This document shows positions 31,017 to 40,157 of a stretch of 64,000 nucleotides of DNA, in pieces. Where the stretch lies: the NCBI GenBank assembly GCA_001899805.1, contig MKWP01000001.1, forward strand, positions 191,001-255,000. Direction: 5' to 3'. Each line of letters begins with the position of its first letter. Position 1 is the stretch's first letter. Made by a program: the position numbers and the translations under genes. The DNA is from Lysobacterales bacterium 66-474. GTDB lineage: Bacteria; Pseudomonadota; Gammaproteobacteria; Xanthomonadales; Rhodanobacteraceae. Under the pieces are notes generated by a model that saw only the letters and a list, made by a program, of their open reading frames with translations, had not been told where the DNA came from and searched no databases.

Positions 31017-31844
31017 TCAGTGCTCGTACAACTCCTTGCGCGGCGCACCGCTGATCGCGGCGGCGAGTTTCGCGGCCTTGGCCGGCGGCAGCTCTTCGCG
31101 CAGCAGGTTGAACACGCGCCGTCCCTCGGCGAGTTGCGTGTCGGCGTCTTCACCACGGCCGGCAACGACCAGCACGAATTCGCCGAGCCTTTGTTCGGGG
31201 TCGGTCTCGACGCGCCCAGCGATTTCGCCCAGCGTCGCGCCGAGGTGCGTTTCGTGCAATTTGGTGATTTCGCGCAGCAGCGCGGCTTCGCGGTCCGAAC
31301 CGAACGCTACAACCAGATCGGCGCAGCATTCCATGATCCGGTGCGAGGATTCGTACAACACCAGCGTGCGCGTTTCATCCGCGAGTGCGCGCAGGCGCGT
31401 GCGCCGCGCCGCGGGTTTCGCGGGAAGGAACCCCTCGAACGCGAAACGGTCACTCGGCAACCCCGCCACGGACAACGCGGCGATTGCCGCACACGCACCC
31501 GGCACCGGCGACACGGGAATACCGGCTGCACGCGCAGCACGCACCAGGCGGTAACCCGGATCGCTGATGAGCGGCGTGCCCGCGTCGGAAATCAACGCGA
31601 CATCCTGGCCTTCCTGCAACCTCGCGAGCAATGCCGCCACCGCGGCGTGTTCGTTGTGTTCGTGCAAGGCAGTCGATGGCGTCGCGATGCCGAAGTGTTG
31701 CAGCAGGGGCCGGCTATGGCGGGTGTCTTCGCAAGCGACGAGTTCCACTTCGCGCAACACCTGCTGCGCGCGCGGCGAGAGATCACCGAGGTTTCCGATC
31801 GGCGTGGCCACCACCCACAGCGTTCCCGGCTTGCGCGCGTTCAT
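31017..31844 (-). CDS. rsmI: 16S rRNA 2'-O-ribose C1402 methyltransferase
   Basis: 275 residues, tetrapyrrole-methylase fold. GTLWVVATPIGNLGDLSPRA opens the protein, and LISDAGTPLISDPGYRLVR and the PVPGACAAIAALSVAGLPSDRF SAM-binding region are diagnostic. With rsmH in the dcw cluster, this gives both enzymes that modify C1402 of 16S rRNA. ATG 31844 gives the family N-terminus; an upstream ATG at 31868 would add eight residues. It is divergent from lpoA (72 bases), the same arrangement as yraL-yraM in E. coli. Confidence 0.94.
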   Translation of the reverse strand: MNARKPGTLWVVATPIGNLGDLSPRAQQVLREVELVACEDTRHSRPLLQHFGIATPSTALHEHNEHAAVAALLARLQEGQDVALISDAGTPLISDPGYRLVRAARAAGIPVSPVPGACAAIAALSVAGLPSDRFAFEGFLPAKPAARRTRLRALADETRTLVLYESSHRIMECCADLVVAFGSDREAALLREITKLHETHLGATLGEIAGRVETDPEQRLGEFVLVVAGRGEDADTQLAEGRRVFNLLREELPPAKAAKLAAAISGAPRKELYEH

Positions 31845-31916
31845 GTTGAGACCCTGGCGTGTCGACACGATCCGCTATCATCGCTGAAAAAAGCTCGCCA
31901 AGGGCGCACGCATCTC

Positions 31917-33719
31917 ATGCACAGGATTCGTTTTCTCGCGTACACCGCCTTGCTCGCCGCAGCCATGTTGCTGGCGGGCGGATGCGCGACGCTGGGTCCG
32001 TCGCCGCCGGCCGCAAGCCCGCAAGCCGAAGCGCAGTACGCGCACGCGCAAGAGCTCTACCGGTCCGGCGATTACCGAGGTGCGGCAAGCGGGTTTGTGG
32101 CGGTCGCCGACACCGACCCCGCGATCCGCGATCGCGCATTGCTGGCAGCGGCAGCCAGCTATCGTTCGCTCGGTCGGCTGGACCAGACCGCGGCCTTGCT
32201 GTCGCGGATCGACCGCCACCAACTCACGCCCAACCAGGACGCGCGTTATCGCGTGCTCGCTGCGGAAATCGCGCTGCAGCGCGGCGCTGCCGATGCCGCA
32301 CTGAAGCAACTTGCGGACTTGCCTTCGCCGTTGCCGCCCGATGTGCATCAGCACGCGCTGGATGTCGAAGCGCGCGCGCAGCTCGCCAACGGCAACCGCC
32401 TTGCCGCCGCGCGCGCGCTGGTCCAACGCATCCCGCTGCTTTCGCAACCGGCGCAAGCCGGTGCCCGCCAGCAGGCGATCGCGGTCCTGGCAGGGATGGG
32501 CCACGATCCGTTGGCCTCGCTGCTCGCCTCGCTCGCCGACAACGACCCGGTCAAGCCCTACGTCCAGCAAGCCCTCGGCCAGTCCGGTGCCGCGCCGCCA
32601 CGCGTGTTGCCGCAACCCAACCAACCGGTCGGCACGCTGGCGCCGTCGGGGGCGCCGCAAGGTTTTGCGATGCCGTCCAGGGTAGCGTTGCTGCTGCCGG
32701 CAACGGGCCCGGTCGCGGTGGCCGGCGCAGCGGTCCGCGACGGGTTCTTCACCGCCTACTTCCACACCCCCGTCACGCAGGAGCGGCGGCCGGCGGTCAA
32801 GGTGTACGACACCGGCGGCACCGCCGATGGCGCCGTGGCCGCGTATCGGCAAGCCGTCGCGGACGGCGCCGAACTGGTGGTCGGTCCGCTCGGTCGCGCC
32901 GCCGTCAGCTCGATTTTCGCGCAGCCGCAACTGCCGGTGCCGGTGCTTGCGCTCAACCACGCGCAGGGCGACACGCCGACGCCCCTGGGCAGTTTCGAAT
33001 TCGCGCTGCTGCCCGAGGCCGAGGGCGCGCAACTGGCCGCGCACATGGTCACGCTCGGGTTGCACGCCGCGATCGTGTTCCGCAGCGACGACGACACTGC
33101 GGCGCGCAGCTTCGATGCATTCAAGACCCAGTTCGCGAGCCTCGGCGGCCAGGTCGCCAACGATGTCGTGCTGGCGCAAGGCGGCGTCGATTTCGCGGCG
33201 CAGATCCAGGCTGCGCTGGCGGGATCGGGATCGGAAACCGGCATCGTGGTGTTGCTGCGGCCTGTCCAGGCACGCCTGCTGATGCCGCAATTGCGGCTGG
33301 CGCGCTCGACCCTCCCGACCTTCGGAACCTCGCTGGTTTACACCGGCAACGAGGACGCCACCGCCGACGGCGACCTCGACGGCTTGCAGTTCTGCGACGA
33401 GCCGTGGCTGTTCGATGCACAAACCGGCCTGCCCGACCATGCGACCCTGGCTTCGCTGCTGTCGACAGCCACCGGACCGGCCGCGCGCCTGTTCGCGTTC
33501 GGCATGGACGCCTGGGCGCTGGTGCCCTATCTCGGGTGGCTGCAAAGCCACCCCGGCAGCTACGTGCCCGGCGCAACCGGCCAACTGACCATGGACGCGT
33601 CCCGGCACGTGCAACGCACGCCGATCTGGGTGCAGTTCCAGGGTGGCATCGCGCGTCCCGTTGCCGCCGGTCTCGAAACGCAGCCGCCCTCCGGCACGCC
33701 TGTCCCCACCGGGCCATGA
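31917..33719 (+). CDS. lpoA: penicillin-binding protein activator LpoA-like lipoprotein
   Basis: 600 residues. Signal peptide with lipobox LLAGGC (Cys23) makes it an outer-membrane lipoprotein candidate. An N-terminal TPR-like helical region (about 40-220) is followed by a periplasmic-binding-protein-like domain (about 245-590, [24 protein letters not shown]...). This two-part build is that of LpoA, which activates PBP1A. It overlaps the yraN start (ATGA). Gene order rsmI / lpoA / yraN / BON lipoprotein follows E. coli, except that diaA is missing. Confidence 0.9.
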   Translation: MHRIRFLAYTALLAAAMLLAGGCATLGPSPPAASPQAEAQYAHAQELYRSGDYRGAASGFVAVADTDPAIRDRALLAAAASYRSLGRLDQTAALLSRIDRHQLTPNQDARYRVLAAEIALQRGAADAALKQLADLPSPLPPDVHQHALDVEARAQLANGNRLAAARALVQRIPLLSQPAQAGARQQAIAVLAGMGHDPLASLLASLADNDPVKPYVQQALGQSGAAPPRVLPQPNQPVGTLAPSGAPQGFAMPSRVALLLPATGPVAVAGAAVRDGFFTAYFHTPVTQERRPAVKVYDTGGTADGAVAAYRQAVADGAELVVGPLGRAAVSSIFAQPQLPVPVLALNHAQGDTPTPLGSFEFALLPEAEGAQLAAHMVTLGLHAAIVFRSDDDTAARSFDAFKTQFASLGGQVANDVVLAQGGVDFAAQIQAALAGSGSETGIVVLLRPVQARLLMPQLRLARSTLPTFGTSLVYTGNEDATADGDLDGLQFCDEPWLFDAQTGLPDHATLASLLSTATGPAARLFAFGMDAWALVPYLGWLQSHPGSYVPGATGQLTMDASRHVQRTPIWVQFQGGIARPVAAGLETQPPSGTPVPTGP

Positions 33720-34078
33720 ACGCAGGCGGCATCGGCGCACGCTTCGAGCAACGCGCACTGGATTTGCTGGAACACGCGGGGCTGGAGCTGGTCGAACGCA
33801 ATTGGCGCAGCCGCTTCGGTGAAATCGACCTGGTGATGCGCGAGGCGAACATGCTGGTCTTCGTGGAGGTTCGTTACCGGCGCAACCCGCACTTCGGCGG
33901 CGGCGCGGCTTCGGTCGGTCCGGCCAAGCGAGAGAAACTGACGCGTGCCGCGCAGGGCTTCCTGCAGGCGCACCCGCGCCTCGCCTCGCTGCCGTGCAGG
34001 TTCGATGTGATAGCGTTCGACGGCGACGCCGATGCACCCGCGAGTGATTGGCAACGCGCCGCGTTCGAAGCCTGCTGA
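33716..34078 (+). CDS. UPF0102 (YraN-like) putative endonuclease-fold protein
   Basis: 120 residues. The motif set [30 protein letters not shown], and FVEVRYR belongs to UPF0102, which has a Holliday-junction-resolvase-like nuclease fold (the E-x-D and E-V-R/K residues are the expected metal site). The biological function is not settled. ATG 33716 overlaps the lpoA stop. Confidence 0.9.
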   Translation: MNAGGIGARFEQRALDLLEHAGLELVERNWRSRFGEIDLVMREANMLVFVEVRYRRNPHFGGGAASVGPAKREKLTRAAQGFLQAHPRLASLPCRFDVIAFDGDADAPASDWQRAAFEAC

Positions 34079-34101
34079 CCCGGAATACATTGGAATACAA
34101 C

Positions 34102-34647
34102 ATGCGAAAGCCGATTGTCCTGACCGTCCTCGTCCTGCTCGTCACCGCGCTGGCTGCGTGCAGCGCATTCACCCCGCGCCGCGGCTTCAACCGCGTGCTC
34201 AATGACCGCAACGTGCAGATCACCGCGCAACGCGCGCTCGACAACGACACCGAATTGTCCGGCCGCGCGCACATCGGCACCAGCGTGTACAACGGCGTGC
34301 TGCTGCTGATCGGCGAGGCCAGCACCGAGGAAGTGAAACAGCGTGCCGAGGCCGACGTGACCGGCTACGAGGGCGTGCAACGCGTGGTCAACCTGATCGA
34401 CGTGATGCCGCTGCAATCGGTCGGACGCAGCGCGCTCGATGCCTCGCTGACCGCGCGGGTCAAGACCGCGCTGCTCGGGGTCAACCTGCCCGGTTTCGAT
34501 CCCGGCCGCGTCACGATCAGCACCGCGCACGGCAACGTGTACCTGATGGGACTGGTGAGCCGCCAGGAAGCCGACGCCGTGGTCGACGTCGCACGCAAGG
34601 TCGCAGGGGTCAACAAGGTGGTGCAAGTCTTCGAATACACCGATTGA
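34102..34647 (+). CDS. BON-domain lipoprotein (DolP/YraP-like)
   Basis: 181 residues. Signal peptide with lipobox LAAC (Cys near 19), then two BON domains (about 45-110 and 125-180; NGVLLLIGEASTEEVKQRAE and GNVYLMGLVSRQEADAV). This is the build of DolP, an outer-membrane lipoprotein that supports envelope integrity. Start ATG 34102 gives the signal peptide; it lies 23 bases after yraN, so probably in the same operon. Confidence 0.9.
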   Translation: MRKPIVLTVLVLLVTALAACSAFTPRRGFNRVLNDRNVQITAQRALDNDTELSGRAHIGTSVYNGVLLLIGEASTEEVKQRAEADVTGYEGVQRVVNLIDVMPLQSVGRSALDASLTARVKTALLGVNLPGFDPGRVTISTAHGNVYLMGLVSRQEADAVVDVARKVAGVNKVVQVFEYTD

Positions 34648-34691
34648 TCCGGGACAGAGACCACGGAACCGCGCGGGCGTACGCTGCGCGG

Positions 34692-35336
34692 ATGAACCGA
34701 CCTGCCATGGCACCCGCGGGACGCGCCGGATCGCCGGCACGCGTACCGCAGGAGACTTTCGGCGCGCTGATGGCGCGCATCCGTGCCTGCCGCGTATGCG
34801 CGGCGCACTTGCTGCACGGCTGCCGGCCGGTATTGCAGGCACACCCGGACGCGCGCCTGTTGATCGTCAGCCAGGCGCCCGGACGCAAGGTGCACGAGAC
34901 CGGCATCCCGTTCAACGACAAGAGCGGCGACAAGTTGCGCGATTGGCTCGACATCGACAGGGAAACGTTTTACGACCCGAAACGGATCGCGATCGTGCCG
35001 ATGGGTTTCTGCTATCCCGGCAAGGGGCCGTCGGGCGACCTGCCGCCGCGCCCGGAATGCGCGCCGCTCTGGCATCCGCAACTGCTGCCGCGCCTGAAGA
35101 ACGTCAAGCTCACCTTCGCCATCGGCGGCTACGCGATCCGTGGCATGCTGGGCGCGCGGCGCAAGCCCAGCCTCACCGAAACCTGCGCGGCGTGGCGCGA
35201 ATACCTGGACGAGGGCGTGCTGCCGCTGCCGCATCCGAGTCCGCGCAACACTGCGTGGTTCCAGCGCCACCCGTGGTTCGAAATCGACGCATTGCCGGCG
35301 ATCCGGCGACGCGTGCGCAAGCTGTTGCGCGACTGA
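34692..35336 (+). CDS. uracil-DNA glycosylase superfamily protein
   Basis: 214 residues. LLIVSQAPGRKVHETGIPFNDKSGDKLRDWL is the water-activating and DNA-binding block of the family 4/5-like UDG fold, and PLPHPSPRN is the late leucine-loop HPS motif. The N-terminal CRVCAAHLLHGC has cysteines, but not the complete spacing of a family 4 iron-sulfur cluster that I can confirm. It is therefore a divergent member; substrate not established. Start could also be at ATG 34707. Confidence 0.78.
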   Translation: MNRPAMAPAGRAGSPARVPQETFGALMARIRACRVCAAHLLHGCRPVLQAHPDARLLIVSQAPGRKVHETGIPFNDKSGDKLRDWLDIDRETFYDPKRIAIVPMGFCYPGKGPSGDLPPRPECAPLWHPQLLPRLKNVKLTFAIGGYAIRGMLGARRKPSLTETCAAWREYLDEGVLPLPHPSPRNTAWFQRHPWFEIDALPAIRRRVRKLLRD

Positions 35337-35342
35337 TGCGCG

Positions 35343-36278
35343 TCACGCATCGCCCGGTGGCGGGGTCGCGCGTCCCTTGGCGCCGGCCCACAATCCCGCG
35401 AGCATGCATCGCAGGTTCGCGCGTCGGGGCGATACCAGGAGCGAGAACAGCAGCAGCTTGACGAACACACGCGGGATGTCCTGCGCGATCCAGCGCCGCG
35501 GCGTGTATGCGCGTCGGTACAACAGCACGCGATTGCGCATCATGTAGAACAACCGGCGAGGCGGATGCACCACGATGCCGCGCGGCAGGCCCGGCACGCG
35601 CTGACGGGTTGCTCCATGGTGGTGCAGCATCCGCGCCCCGCACGCGCCGAACAGCGCGTAGCCCCTGGCCACGGCCCGGAAGCACCATTCCAGGTCCACG
35701 TTGTCGATGAACAGCCCTTCGTCCATGCCATCGATCCGGTCCAGGACTTCCAGCGGGATCAGCGAACCGGAGGTGATCAAAAAATCGCAGGCCACGTCGT
35801 CGCAACCACCGCCGCAGCGCAGCTGGCGATTCACCGGAAACCGGATCCGCACGAACGGCGCGTCCGTGCCTTCGCGCGGATCGCGGAAACGTGCGCCGAC
35901 CGCGGCCACCCGCATGCGTTGCGACTGGCGATCCAGCGCCGCCTTCAACGCCGCGACCATGCCGGGCTCGGGCACGCTGTCCTGGTCCATCAGCAAAACA
36001 TGCGCAATACCTGTCTTCGCCCGCGCCCGCGCGATCCCCGCATTCAGCGCCGCCGCAAGACCGATGTTTTCCGCCAGCGACAGCAACTCGGTTTGCGGAT
36101 GCGCCGCGCACCACTCGCGTACCTCCGGTCCGGGCGTGGCGTTGTCCACCACCACCACGCAACCGACCTGTGCTTGCAGCGCCTGCAACTGCGCCATCAG
36201 CAACGCGCCATCGGGATGGTAGGTGACGACCACCGCGCAGACGCCGGGCTCACGCGGCGCAACCTGTTGCTCAGGCAT
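35343..36278 (-). CDS. family 2 glycosyltransferase (rhamnosyltransferase-like)
   Basis: 311 residues. CAVVVTYHPDG opens the GT-A fold; VVVVDNATPG, NIGLAAALNAGIARA, LLMDQDSVPEPGM (the DxD-like metal site is DQDS) and DEGLFIDNVDLEWCFRA follow the order seen in bacterial rhamnosyl- and N-acetylglucosaminyl-transferases that build surface polysaccharides. The sugar and acceptor cannot be read. A hydrophobic C-terminal segment (VKLLLFSLLVS) may associate with the membrane. The neighbour is a 2OG oxygenase with 33 bases between. Confidence 0.85.
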   Translation of the reverse strand: MPEQQVAPREPGVCAVVVTYHPDGALLMAQLQALQAQVGCVVVVDNATPGPEVREWCAAHPQTELLSLAENIGLAAALNAGIARARAKTGIAHVLLMDQDSVPEPGMVAALKAALDRQSQRMRVAAVGARFRDPREGTDAPFVRIRFPVNRQLRCGGGCDDVACDFLITSGSLIPLEVLDRIDGMDEGLFIDNVDLEWCFRAVARGYALFGACGARMLHHHGATRQRVPGLPRGIVVHPPRRLFYMMRNRVLLYRRAYTPRRWIAQDIPRVFVKLLLFSLLVSPRRANLRCMLAGLWAGAKGRATPPPGDA

Positions 36279-36311
36279 GCCGCACCCGGGACCGCATGGA
36301 CTTTTCCGGCT

Positions 36312-37115
36312 TCAATCCTTTCGGCCCCGTTTCAGGGAGTGCGCGAATTTCTTTGCCTGCAACTGGAGCCTGTGCCGAAGCCTGCGGACCCGGTCGACAT
36401 CGAATTCCTCGGATGGCCGCTCGACGAAATTCGTCATTTCCGATTTGCCGAAGCGGATGTCGGCCGCGGGCCGCGCGGGCGTGTAGTAATACAGGGCGAT
36501 GGATTTCCGGAACACGCCCTCGGGACATTCGAGTGGATCGGGATGGCCGTGGTAGGAAATGTCGTTGGTCTCGAACAACAGGGCGTGGCCGATCCGCGGG
36601 GAAAGCGCAAAGATGCATTCCCGCGCATCGGCGCTCCACAACTCGATGTTGCCATTCCAGCCGTCCTGCCAGTTTTCGTTGAGATAAACCAGCAGATTCA
36701 ACCGCCGGTACATCGACAGGCCGCGATGCCAGTTGAAGTCGGTGTGCAGTTTCAGGTAGCCGCCGCGGCCTATGGCGTGGATGCCGCCGCCGCGCAGTTC
36801 CGGGTCGGGATGCAGGTTCTCGATCCCGGTGATTTCGGACAGCACGCGCAGGAATGGAGGAGCATTCAGGCCGGCGACGAACTCGCGCGCGCGCTCCGGC
36901 ATGTCATCGAGCACCGACAGGCGATGCTTCCGGTACGACGCGTAAATGTTTTCTTCCTGCGGATAACGGACCAGGTTCGCTTCGACTTCCCGCGCAACCT
37001 GCAACACCGTCGCGCCATCGAACAGACCGTCCACGGCCGCATAGCCGTAAGGTTTGCGGCTCCTGAACTTGCCGGCGATTTCCCGCACCGTCGCAGGCGC
37101 GATGTGCATGTCCAT
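36312..37115 (-). CDS. 2-oxoglutarate-Fe(II) oxygenase (prolyl-4-hydroxylase type)
   Basis: 267 residues. The double-stranded beta-helix carries LKLHTDFNWH (HxD iron ligands), a distal iron His in ISYHGHPDPL, and FRKSIALYYYT (Arg for the 2-oxoglutarate carboxylate). Related proteins sit next to glycosyltransferases and modify surface glycans or small molecules; the substrate is unknown. Start ATG 37115 is favoured, with ATG 37109 as an alternative. It is cotranscribed with the GT2 gene downstream, judging by spacing. Confidence 0.8.
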   Translation of the reverse strand: MDMHIAPATVREIAGKFRSRKPYGYAAVDGLFDGATVLQVAREVEANLVRYPQEENIYASYRKHRLSVLDDMPERAREFVAGLNAPPFLRVLSEITGIENLHPDPELRGGGIHAIGRGGYLKLHTDFNWHRGLSMYRRLNLLVYLNENWQDGWNGNIELWSADARECIFALSPRIGHALLFETNDISYHGHPDPLECPEGVFRKSIALYYYTPARPAADIRFGKSEMTNFVERPSEEFDVDRVRRLRHRLQLQAKKFAHSLKRGRKD

Positions 37116-37173
37116 GTCGGGGCCTGTCAGCACCAGCCACGCGCATTGTAATTGACCGCCTGTCAGGCAACGC

Positions 37174-38052
37174 TTACTCGCCCGCCGCGAATTCCCGGGA
37201 TCGGGTCGGCTTCCAGCACTCCGCATCGGGCCGGAAGGGTCGCGGATGCACGCCAAGCAGCCGTTCCAGTTCGCCGTTGTCCGCAACCAGATCCTGCCCG
37301 AGGCGCGTCAATGGCCCGCGCAAGGGCGGCACCAGGCGCGCTCCGAGTCGGATCAATGGTGCGGGAATCCGCAGCGGCAGCGTCGAAACCGGCAGGCTGT
37401 CACGCACGCGCGCGAACATTTCCCCGGCGCTGAGACGTTCTCCCCCGCCGATTGGAACCACGTTGCCCGCCGCGGCGCCGTCGAGCGCAGACAGTACCGC
37501 GGCCGCAACATCCCGGGCATGCACTGGTTGCCGCAAGCCCGAACCGGCAGGCAGCCCGAACACACGCCACGCCGCGGCGCGACGCGCAAGTGGCGTGAGG
37601 CTGCGGTCACGCGCAGCGCCATAGATCAGGGTCGGTCGCAGCACCGTCCAGGCGATCCCGCGCTGCCTGCACGCCCGCGCCAGCGCGGCTTCGCCATCGC
37701 GCAGGCGCTGCGCCACTGCGCGTTCCGAGGCGACCGGCGATGCACGCTTGCTTTCCGCACTCATCGAACTGGTCGCGACCACGCGTTGCAACCCCGGCGC
37801 CGCACCGGACTCGATCCACACGGCCAACGCGTCCAGGGGCGCGAAACAGCAAATGGAATCGGCCGCTTCCGCATCCGCAGGCGGCTGTGGCAACGAACCC
37901 CGCAGCCAAGCGACGCCCGCGACCATCGCTTGCGGCTTGCGCGACAAGGCCAACACGCGGACACCGGCGCGCACCAGTTCCGGCAGCAGGAAGTAGCCAA
38001 TCTGGCTGCTGGCGCCCGGCACCAGCAGCGTCCCCTTGCGCCAATCCTGCAT
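37174..38052 (-). CDS. NAD(P)-binding, short-chain epimerase/dehydratase-like protein
   Basis: 292 residues. TLLVPGASSQIGYFLLPEL is a Rossmann dinucleotide loop with the GxxxxxG spacing of extended SDR/NmrA proteins. The YxxxK catalytic pair is not obvious: the segment around ATSSMSAESKRAS has Ser and Lys but no Tyr, so it may be an atypical, binding-only member. VLRPTLIYGAARDRSL and RQPVHARDVAAAVLSAL follow the SDR-a pattern. One base separates it from the TPR-like gene stop at 38054. Confidence 0.75.
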   Translation of the reverse strand: MQDWRKGTLLVPGASSQIGYFLLPELVRAGVRVLALSRKPQAMVAGVAWLRGSLPQPPADAEAADSICCFAPLDALAVWIESGAAPGLQRVVATSSMSAESKRASPVASERAVAQRLRDGEAALARACRQRGIAWTVLRPTLIYGAARDRSLTPLARRAAAWRVFGLPAGSGLRQPVHARDVAAAVLSALDGAAAGNVVPIGGGERLSAGEMFARVRDSLPVSTLPLRIPAPLIRLGARLVPPLRGPLTRLGQDLVADNGELERLLGVHPRPFRPDAECWKPTRSREFAAGE

Positions 38053-38053
38053 G

Positions 38054-39721
38054 TCAGTTGTTGCGCCGGATGCGCGCATCCACTTCGCCGATGCGCGGAT
38101 CCTGCGGCACCAGCCGTTGCGCTTCCTGCAGCGCGGTGCGTGCAGCCGCGATCTCGCCCAGCCCGACGTAATGGTCGGCGCGGTCGAGCCAGGCGCTTCC
38201 CAACCTGTGCCGCATGGCCGGCGCGGCGGGATCGCCGGGATCGAGCTGCTCCAGCGTCTCCAGCATGTCGTGGGCGTGGTCCAGATTGTCTTCGCGCACC
38301 GCCTGGTCGAACTGGGCGCGGGTGACTGCCGGCAATGCCTGCAACCCGGCCTGCGCTTCGGCATTGTTGCCGTCGATGCCGAGTGCGGCGCGGTACAGGT
38401 CGTACGCGCTGTCGCCCGGCGGCAACATGATGTCGCCTTTGCGTGCGGCGGACTTGGCGCGCGCCACCATCCGCGCAACCTGCGCGGATTGCGCCGGCGT
38501 CAAGGGCGCCGCTGGCGTCGACGAGGCTGCGTCGACCCGCGTACCACTCGTCGCGAGGCGCGAACGTGCCGCGGCGAGGTCGGCCGATTTGGGCGCAATT
38601 CCCGCGGCATGGTCCAGCAGCGCCCGGGCATCGTGCGCATGCCCCGAATCGATCGCGGCATTGGCCTGCACGATCAGGGCTTCGGCAACCCGCCCCAGTC
38701 CCGACTGGGCTTGTGCGTTGCCGGGATCGGCCGCCAGCGCGGCCTTGAACTGGGCTTCCGCGTTGTCGTCGCCCGCACCGGTGACCTTGCCCGCGCGCAG
38801 GTCGGCTTCGCCCTGCGCGAGATACTGGTCGCGCTGCGCATCCGCGCTGCGATCGGCGGCTGCGATCAGCGCGCGCAGGTTCGGCAATTGCGAGTAACGC
38901 GGCAGCATGCCCGCGAGGCTGGACAAGGTCTGGCGGGCCCCGCTGCGGTCGTGGTTGTCGAGTTGGGTCTGGATGCGCTGCGCGAGCAAATCGCCGACCT
39001 GGTCCATGCCATGCCGTGCGACCGCGTTGTCCGGATCGCCCGCCAGAACCTTTCCGAACAGCGCGGCAGCGCCATCCTTGCCGTCGATGCGTCCGTTCGC
39101 CAGTGCATCGCGGGCCTGGTTGATCAACACGTCGAGATTGGCGCTGTGCAGCACCGCCTTGGCCAGTGCGTCGTCCACCGCCTGCACCTGGGTACCGCCG
39201 CCGAGCAGGCTGCGCGCTTCTTCCAGCGCGGTGCGCGCGCCCGAATAATCGCGCCGCTGCAAGGCAGCGCGCGCCTGCCCGAGTTCCGCATTGCCTACCT
39301 TCTGCAAACCGGCGAGCGCCTGCTCGTTGTCGGGGTCCAGCGCGCGCGCGGCTTCGTACAGGTCACGCGCGCTGTCGGGGCTGCCCGACAACCTGCCCGC
39401 CGCATACGCGGTGTCTGCGCGCGTCAACAAGGTGTTCAACTGGGTCTGCGGCAACCATCCGCGCAGCATCGCCTGATGCGTCCATGCCCAGGCGCCGCCG
39501 CCGAGCAGCAGCACCACGATGACGATCGGTATCCATGGCACGCGACGCCGCCGGCGTGGTGCATTGTCCTGGCCCCTGCGCGAAGCGAACGGCGGCCGCG
39601 ACGACTCCCCGCGCAAACCCGCACGCCTTTCCGCCGAGGTATCGAACTGATCCAGGTTGCCCAGCACCGGCTCGGTCCGGCGCAGGCTTTCGCGTGGAGG
39701 GGAATCGCGTCGACTGCTCAT
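38054..39721 (-). CDS. single-pass membrane protein with TPR-like repeats, unknown role
   Basis: 555 residues. A basic N-terminal ~75 residues, one membrane helix (PWIPIVIVVLLLGGGAWAW), then a long periplasmic array of helical pairs with TPR-like spacing (e.g. ARDLYEAARALDPDNEQALAGLQKV; QFKAALAADPGNAQAQSGLGRV; LYRAALGIDGNNAEAQAGLQAL). No catalytic motif. I do not recognise a named family. It is first in a leftward run with the SDR-like gene. Confidence 0.72.
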   Translation of the reverse strand: MSSRRDSPPRESLRRTEPVLGNLDQFDTSAERRAGLRGESSRPPFASRRGQDNAPRRRRRVPWIPIVIVVLLLGGGAWAWTHQAMLRGWLPQTQLNTLLTRADTAYAAGRLSGSPDSARDLYEAARALDPDNEQALAGLQKVGNAELGQARAALQRRDYSGARTALEEARSLLGGGTQVQAVDDALAKAVLHSANLDVLINQARDALANGRIDGKDGAAALFGKVLAGDPDNAVARHGMDQVGDLLAQRIQTQLDNHDRSGARQTLSSLAGMLPRYSQLPNLRALIAAADRSADAQRDQYLAQGEADLRAGKVTGAGDDNAEAQFKAALAADPGNAQAQSGLGRVAEALIVQANAAIDSGHAHDARALLDHAAGIAPKSADLAAARSRLATSGTRVDAASSTPAAPLTPAQSAQVARMVARAKSAARKGDIMLPPGDSAYDLYRAALGIDGNNAEAQAGLQALPAVTRAQFDQAVREDNLDHAHDMLETLEQLDPGDPAAPAMRHRLGSAWLDRADHYVGLGEIAAARTALQEAQRLVPQDPRIGEVDARIRRNN

Positions 39722-39870
39722 GCCCAGGGCCCGTCGCCGCCACGCCATGCGAGCCGCGTTGCTCCCGCAGCGGTTGTCCGACAAGGCGCGCGCCGCAGTG
39801 CCATGGTGGTTCCATGGTCAAGGCGTGCACCGTAGGATGGCGACCGCTGCGGAGCAACCCTTCGGGCCGA

Positions 39871-39958
39871 GGTCATTTGCCCGCATCGCGGTGTCATCGC
39901 TCGTCGATGTATCGACATGCATCTTCCTCGCTCTTCCCTGCCCTGCGGGCAAATGACC
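39871..39958. repeat. 15-bp perfect inverted repeat with 58-base loop
   Basis: GGTCATTTGCCCGCA (39871-39885) and TGCGGGCAAATGACC (39944-39958) are perfect inverse copies. The loop contains a smaller palindrome, TCGAT-gt-ATCGA. Just after it is CCCCGGA-cttga-TCCGGGG (39966-39984), a REP-type hairpin. The 436-base gap 39722-40157 between the TPR-like gene start and the relA stop holds no supported coding sequence. Confidence 0.65.
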
Positions 39959-40157
39959 AAGCCTGCCCCGGACTTGATCCGGGGGCGCGACCACTTGGCG
40001 CGGCGTCGACAAGCCCGTCCACCGGAACATGCTCCGGCGTCTTGTTTCCGTCGGTGGGACCACAACCATGCGCGCCGGTTCCGGCCCTGCCGCGGCGCGC
40101 GAACGGGATCATCTTAACATTCAGGCGCTTGCAGCCTACGGTATCGAATCGCGACAT

